From Megalonaias nervosa (taxonomy: Eukaryota; Mollusca; Bivalvia; Unionida; Unionidae), in NCBI GenBank assembly GCA_016617855.1, contig JAECUM010003304.1, forward strand, positions 1-64,000: a stretch of 64,000 nucleotides of DNA, read 5' to 3'. Below are positions 25,901 through 37,500 of the stretch, one piece after another (positions within the stretch are counted from its first letter, which is position 1; every line of letters starts with the position of its first letter). A program made the position numbers and the translations under genes. The notes beneath the pieces were generated by a model. That model was not told the DNA's origin. It searched no databases and saw only the letters and a program-made list of their open reading frames with translations.

Positions 25901-28900
25901 GTGGTGTTGATCTCTGTTTTTTGCGATGCGGTCGTTCATAGCAGTGTTGAAATGCATATTTTGCCAAGAAATCGCGGTCGCTGGTCGCGTTCAGCAGGTG
26001 GTCGCTCATTACAGAGCGTTTATATAATAAAATCGATCCGTGCATTACGATTGTGGTCGTTCATGACAGGTGGTCGCTCATAGCAGAGGTCGCTCATGAC
26101 AGGTTCTACTGTATTGTTGCAATGAATTCAGAGCTGACCTTGTATTACCACGTTAATTAGTCTTTTTATCAAATAAACGGGGTGGAATGAATGAAATGTT
26201 AAAAAGCATGCAAATTCAACCTGCGTAAGAGCTAGCGGCCCCAGTTGAGTGACAGGTCATCAAACACTGTTACAATTTTTTTTGTGTGAACGTAATATAA
26301 TTAAACTACCTTTAATTAGCATACTCATTCACAACTGTGATCAAAGATAACAAGACAACTACACGAAATGAATACTTGATGACGTAAAATTTTGTTTTGC
26401 AGATATGTTTTATTAATGAGAAGCTAGTTTCAGACTTTGTAGTTAATTTGTAATTACTGAATTAGCACTTGGAGATTTCCTCATGGATGAGAAGTTTCAC
26501 TGTTACTTGCAATGAAATCATTGCATCAATATTTTTACTAATAGAACAATAAAAAAAGTGACTTTCGACAATGATGTTTGTTTCATGCACCAAGTGTTCT
26601 GGGTTTTTATTGTGGTTTTTTTTTTTAATAAAAGGAATCTTGTTTGATTGTGAATTTGAATCAGTAAGTAGTCTGGTTCCCTGATTAGTATGCTCCTTGC
26701 ATTGCATTTCACTGTTGTAGAGTATCCAGCCATTAAACAGACCAGTTCACTCCCCCCAACCCTTTTGCGGTTTTCTCTATGTCCAGCGAGAACGGCATAA
26801 TTTCATATTGTTATGGAGGTCCCTTGATAACTTGCACCCTCGCTTATAGTGCGGTCAGTGTTTTTGGACCCAGTTGTGCACAAGTTATTGAGGGAGAGGT
26901 GTATAGTGTTAAGCTTTTCCAGCTTTCCATCCATCAATTTGTCACACCCTAGTTAACTTTTGTGTTGAAGTTAATTTCAGGCACTGAGGTGGACTGTTTG
27001 TGTTATGTGTTATGTTCCTTTCTATGCCAAATATTTGTTGCTCTACAATTATTTTATGTTTGACTCAACCTAATGATAAGTTCTCCATTTTTAATGCAAA
27101 TTATGGTACAGCCTCTAGTAATTATGAATATACATGTTCATTTTAGGGACATTTATCACAAGAAGCTGCTGAAGTGTAATATAGACCCAGGTAAGTTAAC
27201 ATAATTATGAATGTACATGCTTTTTGAGGGACATATATCAAAAAGAGCTGCGTAAAACAGACCCAGGTACAGTAACATAATTATGAATATAAATGTCTTT
27301 TGTTTAGGGATATATATAGCAAAGAGCAGCTTAAGTGTAATATAGACCCAGGTAAGTTAGCATATATATTATATATTCCACAATAAGATATTGAAATGGA
27401 TCTTTGTGGAAATAAAAGTGGTATCTCCACTGTGGCAATATCAGCTCTGGAACTGCTTTTTCCATTTTAGGAAACATTGCCTGCCCATGTGTGTGTTATA
27501 TTTACATATTAGGCCTAATTAATTTACCTTCTTCTCTCTCCCACCCTCCCTCCCTCTTTTGCTTACTTTCTTTCTCTCCATCAAGATGAACATATGCCAA
27601 CACTGTTCTCTTGTATAAGCAATTATGAGGTGATGTAAACAAATGTCTGAAAACAAACTTAAAACAACAGTGAGTAGATTTCAAGTATTAACTTATGTTA
27701 GTTTTTCACATGAATAACAGAGATTGTCATTAAGTGAAATCCCATGATCTATTTCTATTTGATAATTAGTGTCACCCATACCCGTTAAACTCTACAAACA
27801 AGTTGAGTTTTTAGGGCAAAATTCTGGATTAAATACAATACAGAAATTGTTTAATTAGTGATTGTAACTCTCATCACATTCATAATCATCTTTGATAGTA
27901 ACGGAAATTACAAACTGAAATTAAATGACTATCAAAATTTGGGTGCAATTTCTGTCACTGAGTTAGACATGGAAGCTTGCAATTACTGCAGAATGTGTAT
28001 TTTTAATGCAGAAATAAACAAAATAAAAAAGGAAACTTCTAACACATAAACTCACAATGATTGCAATCTTTAGTTTAATGATGTCACATTTTGAAGTTTG
28101 TCAGATCAAAAATTCTGTGATAATTCTGCCTTTTCCCTGTAAAGTTCAGTGTATTAATCCACATAAGAAATGTGTCAACAAAAATTAAAATTTAAGTATT
28201 ATATGTAGGAGATAAATTTGTAAAAAGTCATTGTCCTAAATTGTACATTTTTTAAATTTCTTTTTATCGATGTAGTGATAACAGCCATTAACTGCACTGG
28301 CACAGAATAAAAATCCATGAAAGTTGATGTGATAAAATATATGATTAAAACAATCTATGTTTGATTAGATATGAAGAAACACTTCACTTTGTATTTTCAT
28401 GACTCAAGTCACTTTTAACATTACAATATTTCAACTTCACTTGTGAAATATTTCCTTATATTTACTTATAAATCAGATACATAATTTATTGCTTCATAGT
28501 TTTTTGGCTGACCTTTTATCTGCATATACATAGACCAAGGACAGGTAGCTTTCTTAATTTTTACAATACTTCGTGTGTTAAATGAGCAGTTCTTATAAAA
28601 TAATTTCATTAGTTAATGTTGTTCCCTTTTTCCTGTAAATTTGGTTTCATTGTTGTGAGTGGCTATTGTGGGTATATTGCCATTGTGTGAAATTCTCCAA
28701 TGAAATAATAGTTTCATAAATATTTTTATCCAGTTTATTTAAACATGCCAAGTATAGGCTCTTAAATGTTCAGCATTATCAGTCTTTTTATCTACATTAC
28801 TGCCATAACTTTTTCTTTATTATGTAACTGTCAAACTTGGATTTTATTTTATCTTTTCATTAGAAAGAATTTTAATATCATCCTTTTACTAGTGTCTTAC

Positions 28901-31900
28901 TGATGTTTTTCATATTTAAATGTATATCTTTTATTTGACTGAAATGGAATTTGCAATCACATTCACTCTCCTTAAGTCACTGATGGACAAAAGTCAGTAA
29001 CGCCATCAAATCTGACCTCTAATCAAAACAGTATCCGCAGCCTTCTGCTGGTTGATGAAGATGTAGCTTTATGTCAAAATACAGTCACTTTGGGTAGATT
29101 TTTCCTTTATAAGTGTTTACACATTTTATTAATTGAATGACGGTGTATTTCTTTAACATGCATTTTTGGGATTTATGCTAATTCCTACAAACTGCATCAA
29201 AATTTCAACTACATGTGCTAAAATTGCACATAATTTTTCATGCTCTTTCTTGTTACTTCGTTAAATCTCTCCCATATTTAAAACCTCTGCCCTTTTTTCA
29301 ACTTGGGAAGTTTCCTTCTGCTAAATTTTAAGTTCAAAAATGGACTCTGCATTAGCATTGCTTATATTTATGTTTTTAGTGAGTCTAAACAGTTTGAATG
29401 CTGATATAAATAATGAAGAAATCACTAGGAAGTCAGCAGAAGCACAGGTAAGGGTTAAAGCTAAGAAATTAACTCCTGGCACATCTTTATTTAAATGACT
29501 TCTCTATTGTAATAGTTGTAGCTATTTGGGATTTGTCAACTTTCAAGTCTTAATATAACTACAGGCAGTGGGCAAGTAGATTTCTTCCAAGTCATTATGC
29601 TGGCTAGTGAAACTGTCTGATTAACTTTTAGGACTTAACATGCTGAACCACATTTGTGTTGTTTATCAACTTTTGTTTTCATTGTAATTATTGGTGTGTT
29701 TTATTCTTCCTGTTTGGCAATTACATGGATACAAATAAGTCTTCTCAAATCATTCAGGTGTGTAAATAATGTAATCATTAAAAAAATTGCTGTTTGGCAA
29801 TTAATTACTTGAAAAAGAAAAGCTTTCATTATTTTTTATGTAGTTCAGGAGATGACATCTGTTACTGTATTTATCTATATACCTTTGCTCTTCTAATTGC
29901 CTTTGCATCCTGTTCTGAGGCTATTGATTCAAATCTTTTTTTTTTCTTGTATAGCTATTTCTGTACATGTACTATCAGATATATCTTTTTTGATAACTGA
30001 ACTTATTGCATAAGTTTTCATGTGCAAGAAAAGATAGAAATAAGCAACGTACTGTTTATTGGCTAAATAAATATAAATATAAATATAAAACAATTTCAAG
30101 AACACAACCCATATTTTACCTTATCTTATTTTTAAAACTTTTGTTGTGATAATAATTATGTTGTCATATATTTGCTCTGCTCAAATATCCGATGGACAGC
30201 TTTGATTTTCCAGTTTGTATACCCTGGGACAATTGGACTTCTATAACATTTTTGTCCACCCATGCAATCAGTAAGTATCAGTGCTCTCAAGAGTGCAATA
30301 AGAGTTTTTGATGTTGGTGATTGTTATAATCATCAGACATTTGTTAAGAGAGTCTGAGTTCTTGAGAATTGGATGTACCAAAAATTTCACTCTGTGTTAC
30401 ATTGATAATACTGAAAAACAAGAGTCCCTTGAAGGGACTGACACTCTACTGAGTGAAAAGAATTTCCAGAAATTCAAGATAAGACTATTTGTCTGCTTTA
30501 ACTGTAGACCGCTCTAGTGGCCTAAGGGTTAGAGCATCCACCTCGGATGCAGGAGGTTGCAGGTTCGAACCCCAGCCAAGTCATACCAAAGACTTATAAA
30601 TAAATCATAAATAGTTTTTGGTGAAAAAACTCACATCAATATGACTTTATGCTGAAAACAGAGTTGTGATAACATTTTGTAGATGGCCACTAGTGGCCAA
30701 ATTGGATGTCTTATTGGCATAATTTTTATTTTGGATTAACTAGACATCATGAGAAGTCTATTAGTGAAAACCCCATGTTGATATGACAATCCAATCAGGA
30801 GGTACAGCGATAGCAAGAGTTTCAAGATGGCTCCCATGGTGGCCATGTCAAATCTCAGAACCATTTTCATGAAGGACCATCTAGATATGAGAAATTGTGG
30901 AGTGAAAATTCCTTGTTGATATGACCATCCATGCAGGACAAATAACGAGTTTCAAGATGGCTGCCATGGTGGCCATATCAAATTTCAGAACCATTTTCAT
31001 AAAGGACCATCCAGACATCATAAGAAATTGTGTAGTGAAAATCCCTTGTTGATATGACCATCCATTCAGGACGAGTATCAATAACAAAATGTTCAAGATG
31101 GCTGGTGTGGTGGCCATACTGGATGCCCAAGCATTGTCATTTTCATTTAAAAACCAACAAACACCATTGGATGAATGTGTGTGCAAAGTTTCAAGGTAAT
31201 CCTGAAAGTAGTTTTGGATGACTAGCAATAAGAATCTTGTGCTAACAGATGGATGGATGATAGACTATGGATGGATGATGGACAAAAAACCACCCTGTAA
31301 GCTAAACTGGTCTATGAATGGTACAGCTAAAATCTGATGGACTTCTATTTTCCCTACATTATGTAATCTGCTGAGACATTTTTATGAACTGAATATTAAG
31401 TAGATGAATCTTTTCTTTGGTTGAAAACCAAATTCATTATGCAAACCATTATAGTGCAGGGTCCCACAATAAGTGGTCCAGTTTATGCACTGGTTGTGGA
31501 TAAAGTTAACTGAATTTTTGTATCATTTCTAAAATGTGAAAATCATGAAATGTACACGTATTTTATTTTTATTTCACATTTTCAAGGCACTGAGATAAGG
31601 ATCTTGGAGTGATCTGATTTAAACCGGTATCAGCATCAGAAAGCCTAGCATGGGACCAGTGCATTAGTTTAAGCAATATTTTGGTGGACCGGAAAATGCA
31701 CAAAATTTAACACAGAAAATAAACACCCTTGAGCAATGTTGACATTCAAAACATATATCAGTAAATGAACAGAATCTGATTGATCCTTCATTTAAAACTA
31801 GCATTTATCTACATTTGATCCATATGTACTTGCTAATAAGTCAGATACAACAGCAAACAGTATAGACCCCAGTTGGCATAATGTTGTTCTACTAATTACA

Positions 31901-34013
31901 CCTAACAAACTGCAAAGACCCAGATCTGTTGGCATGTTATGTGATGGCAGATCTGGGTCTGTACAGTTTGCAGTTGGATGTATATGTTGTATCCATATTA
32001 TTAAGAATAAGCAGAAAGTTGTCATATCCATATTATTAGGAATAAGCAGAAAGTTGTTGTATCCATATTATTAGGAATAAGCAGAAAGTTGTTGTATCCA
32101 TATTATTAGGAATAAGCAGAAAGTTGTTGTATCCATATTATTAGGAATAAGCAGAAAGTTGTTGTATCCATATTATTAGGAATAAGCAGAAAGTTGTTGT
32201 ATCCATATTATTAGGAATGAGCAGAAAGTCAATGGATCAGCAAGCACCAATAATAATAATAGCACCAAATGAAGGTTCAAAACTAATGGTTGGTAATCAT
32301 TTATATACATATTCTTAATCAGGGTTGATAATCATTCATAGTACTGTGTATACATGCTTATAAGTCAAGTCCAACTATAAAATAACATAGACCATGATCT
32401 GCCATTGCATATTGCATTGGCAGATCAGGGTCTATGTTATTTGTTCTACTGCTTACTACTAACAAGTTGCATGTACCCAGTGGCAGATCCAGGTCTGTGC
32501 AGTTTGCAGTTGGACTGGAGTTATAAGCTATAAACGATTGCGTATAAGTTGGTGCCTTCAAAATGCAGCTTTTTAAAATTTACTTAATATTGACCCTCAA
32601 AAATTGCAATTTGGAATTTGAAAATAGGGAGCAATGGCCATTGTATTAATAGAGGTTGTTTGTCTGACCAGTTAATTTTGTAGTTGGGTAAGTGAAATTT
32701 ATTTGACTTATCTGGTGGAAAGGATGGAAAAAATAAATTGTGTTAGTCCTTTTATGTTACTGAGATATGTTATCATGACGCAGAATAACTGCTGTAATCT
32801 TTATTTGATTGTGCTTACTTACTGCCATAAACAAACATTTTTAAGCATTTCTTAAATGATCATATCAAAAATGTCTTAAAATTTAAGTTTTTCTGTTAAT
32901 GTGTACATATTTGTAAGTACAGAGGGCCTTGCAAAGAGCACCTGTCCATAAAAGACATTGCTTTTTCTTTAAAGACAGGTTTCATAAGCATGTTTTGGAT
33001 AATGATTAAAGTTCTTGAATCCAACATGCATAATTAATCAAATGACTTGAGTCATTTTATGGTAGCCATATGAAAGTAATGTTTCAAGTGTTTAAAACAA
33101 AGTATCGTACAATAAAAAACCCACCAGTTTTCAACCTTATACCAGTGTGCAAGTTGAAGGAAAAACAACTCTTATTTTCATGTGTCTCAATGAATACCTT
33201 AAATTGTACTTGCTTATAATTTAAATAATGTCACAACCGCTTTTTTCACAGGTAAAGAACTTACAAATATGGTGACATCCCAATCCCTTGGAGATTATCC
33301 CTAAAAAAGTGCTCAGAAGGAAAACTTTTGTAAATGTACAATTTTCTACACATTTTACATTTAATGTAATCTGTTTGTCCCAAGCAGTCTGTCTTCTGTT
33401 AAATGCCATGTTATCATAGAACTTTGCCTTATAACTTCAGGTGGCTGTTCAGAAACTTAAAGAAACACTGGCAGGAGTTGATGTGCAAACCAGCACTTAT
33501 CTAAAAAATATTCAGGTAAAGTAATATATACCATATATGCTCACTTATAAGTTGAGTCAAACTACAAACAATTAAGATCAAGGTCTGCATTAGCATAATG
33601 AATAAACTGCACAGACCCAGATTTGCCTGCACATTATGCGATGGCAAATTTGGGTCTATGTAGTTTGCAGTTGGACTCATCTTACAAGTGAGTACATATG
33701 GTATTAATTAAAAGAGATATGGCAATAATTGTTGTTTGGTTGTTGAATGTAACAGAATTTATATGAAATGCATTTGGCACAAATATATTTGTTCCTTTCC
33801 CATTTTGTTCCTTGAACAAGGTCATATAAAATAGAGCAAGATTCTGCAGACATCATTAAGAAATTCTATTGACATACTGTAATATATGCTGTTATAGTTT
33901 ATTTGAATGAATTATGTAACAAAGAGAGTTTCTCCATCAAATACATTACCTAATCACTTGATATTAACTTTTTTGGCTACATCTGAATGAAGCCCTTTCA
34001 AAAAGACAAAGTA

Positions 34014-34098
<85 letters not shown>

Positions 34099-34516
34099 CA
34101 CACACACACACACACACAGAGGGAAGCATCTTTCATAGGAAAAGTCCCCTTTCTACCTGCTAGGTGGGTACTGTTATTTCCAGTTTAAACAAGTTTTACC
34201 TTTCACTGCCATGCTGTAAGATGTCATGCAGATGATTGAATTCTAGAACTTCTATAACTTAAATTTATTCATCCATATTTCTTTTTCAGTGGAACAGCAA
34301 GTCAAAATGTTGCTTTGTATGGTACATACAAAGTTTTTGTAAAAATAAGGTGAATTTATTGATATTTTTGAAATTATTGTATCGTTTTCATTACAGTTGT
34401 TTTTCATAACAACATATGTTTTCACTGGTGGAATTTCCTGGCTGCTGTTTTAGGCAATGACTTTAATTATAGCTCATTTTATAACATGGATTTTATAACA
34501 TGGATAACATTTATTT

Positions 34517-34562
<46 letters not shown>

Positions 34563-37500
34563 TAGTCTCCCTCTTGAACAGCCCCCCTGACCAGTGGCCA
34601 CCTGCTCCTTATGACCAGAATCTGACGGGACCGACGAGTTTGTGTTCAAAAGTACCCCTCACGAAAGGCCACCCCGCTAACACTACCAGCGGCTAGCATA
34701 TTAGTGCAAAAATATAAAATTTACCCCTCACATGCGGCCACATTTTATTTTGTAATATGTATCCAGAACCAATTTTATTCATAACGTGTGTTAAGTAATC
34801 CGATTTCTCTGTTTCCCGATGTCAGGTTTTCGTTACTGAAAGAAGTGTTGACTAAAGTACATGTACCACTAAGGTTAATATTATATCATTTACACCTCAC
34901 GAGAAGCCACATTTATTCCATAAAGCCGAGAAAGACTCAAATTTTAATCATACAAAAAGGTAAGAACACATAATCTGATTAGCCTTACTGCTGTGTTATC
35001 ATGAGATGTCCGGTTTAGTCACTCTGATAATTGTTAAGATTACAATTATTGAACAGTAGTAACAGTTGAGAAGTGTCGGTATTGATGTACAATACACAAG
35101 TCAGCGGGAAAATGGTTTGATAGCCTTTATGGCTTCCCTTAGTAAGATGTTGAGCTTGTTCACTTTCATAATTAGTGGCTATTACTACTGACAATAATTG
35201 TCAAGATTACTAACAGCAGCGAGGTGCTATTGTTCAGATCAAATCTGCGTACATATCGAAGCCGTTTTGGCTTCTCTAAGTTAGTGTAAAGAAATGTAAA
35301 CACAAATAGGGTACCAGACTGCGACTAATGAAACACGTGACAAGATCGGTGCCTTTAAAAAACACATGGCATTATTGTTGTTTAAATGCAGAAAAGTTGT
35401 TTTATCAGTCTTGTAGTTGGCAACACTGATGATTACAACTGGACGTAATTGTCAGGATCATAACAGGGTCAGCATAGTCTAAAAATAGATTTTTGCAGAC
35501 ACACACACAGAGAAATTAGCCTTGAACAAAAGAGGGTACCAGACAAAGAACGAAAAATCATGTGGCAACACATTCTTTTACGAAGAAGGCATTTCGTCTG
35601 CTCTGCAAAAGTTTCGTTTGCATAATTAAATTGCATACAGTTAGCAACATCCGAATAAATCATTACCAAACATTAACATGTCATCATGTAAATGGAGTTG
35701 ATTATTTTAGAAAAAAATCGGTTATTCTACTTGATAAGTTACAGTTTTACTTGCCCACTGGTGACACACCTTTGGGGGCCAAACTACATTTCCATCCCAT
35801 TTGGATCGATCTCTTTCTGCAAATTGATTAGGTAATCAAGTTGTGTTAAAGGGCATCTCTTTATCAGGCCTTCTCCACTTTCAATATCCACTTCATGATG
35901 CAGAGCATATGAAGGCAGACATACTTCAGAAGGTGCTACATATTCTGCTCATAAAGTGGAAATTGTATGAAAGCTATACACTCCAGACTTCTACTCTAGA
36001 CTGTTTCTGGTGACAAAGTCCAATGGCAGTTGAGACCTGTGCAGGTCAGTTCAATTTGAGCCTGAAATTCAAGATGGAGATGGCAAGGTCTGTTCATCTT
36101 TTAGTGTGATGTGATGACTATGCGATCAACTTAGGCCTGTCTGACATGTATTTTCACAATCCAATCCATTTAGATATGTTTGCTTCACAAACTAGGACAA
36201 AGTATATCCATGTTCTTCCTTTTGGCCTCACCAAAGCCCTTGCACCTTCATGAAAACTTTAGACTGTGTAACCCCTTGGTTCAGGATATGAACAACCTGC
36301 TTGCCCTCATTTGCAGTCTAGGGTGGAAAATAAATATCAAGAAGTCTGACCTACTGTCTGATCAACATTTAATCCATCTCAGTGTGGATTTTTTCACACA
36401 CCTCAATCTCATAGATCTCCCTCCCAAACACATCACAATCATTGTTCACATGTCAGAGAGGATTTCAAACAAAACGTTTGTCTTGGTGATGGAGTTTCTT
36501 CAACTCTGTGGCCTATTCAATGTGGAAGCAGTTTTGTTGCCCCTTGCCTGATTGTCCATATGCCCATTACAAATGGCCCTTGTAACCCAATGGCAACCTT
36601 TTAAAGGCCATCTAGATCAGAATATTATGATCTCAACCCACATCAAAAATATCCTTTCACCAATGGCAAGACAGGAGGTGGTTCATGGCAGGAATACCCT
36701 TTGAAAACCCACAACTGGAAATAATGATTTGTACAGATGCCACAGATCTGCCAACCCTTAAGATTTTGCATTAAGTCTTACGAAAAATGACCCTTAAAAT
36801 ATAGACTTATGAAATAAATGGAAAAACTATGGAAATATGATTGTTGTGGTAAAATCTTGATAATCGGTTTGTGTGTGTTTGATTTAGATCTGGTTTCATA
36901 TAAGCTTTAGTGCAATTAGTCAATTAACCAGACTAATTTTACAATGGTACCTCAGATGCTTTAAATTGCACATATTTTTTCATGCAAAGCATTTTCATGA
37001 TCAAACTGTTGATTATAGAATTTTTAAAAAAATGTCATCCAGCAACCAATACATGTTAAAGACGAAAGGAACAAATAAGCCGCTTAAAAATTTTTAATAA
37101 TCAGTACAGAAGAATAAAAAGGATTATTTAGATTGTTCTGAATAAAAGCAGAAAGGGACCCAATTATGTTATTGGAATCACCTGTTGATTTGAATATGTC
37201 ATGTGGCAGGAGATACAACTGCTGTCATCTTGTGGAATGAAGAAAATAATTCCAAGAATTCCAAGTTGACAGATAGCAACAGGCCATTGAGCTGCATAGG
37301 GTTTGGAACTGAAATTTGTGCAACTGTCCTAGATGTAAATAAGGTCTGTGTGTATTTTACAAACTTTTTAGATGAACATTATGTTTACCATTGATGCATC
37401 AGAATATCATACTTTTTAAATAAATGTTTCCAACTTGACAATAGCAGTACATGATAATTTGTTACACGTTACTGAAAACTGGTCAGATTTACAGAAAAAA

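Noticed and set aside
29014..29044. Possible extra exon (AAAACAG then TATCCGCAGCCTTCTGCTGG)
   Set aside because: There is no usable GT donor in the required phase, and the flanking exons join in phase without it.
30507..30605. Functional tRNA gene
   Set aside because: A and B boxes are present but no acceptor-stem pairing is evident, and the sequence continues into the SINE body seen at 15.85 and 44.4 kb.
30881..31228. 115-codon minus-strand open frame
   Set aside because: It lies wholly in a diverged ~120-bp repeat family also present at 53.0-53.8 kb, with no protein family features.
36180..36551. 123-codon plus-strand frame as an independent gene
   Set aside because: It is part of the broken DIRS reverse transcriptase region, with neighbouring motifs in other frames.
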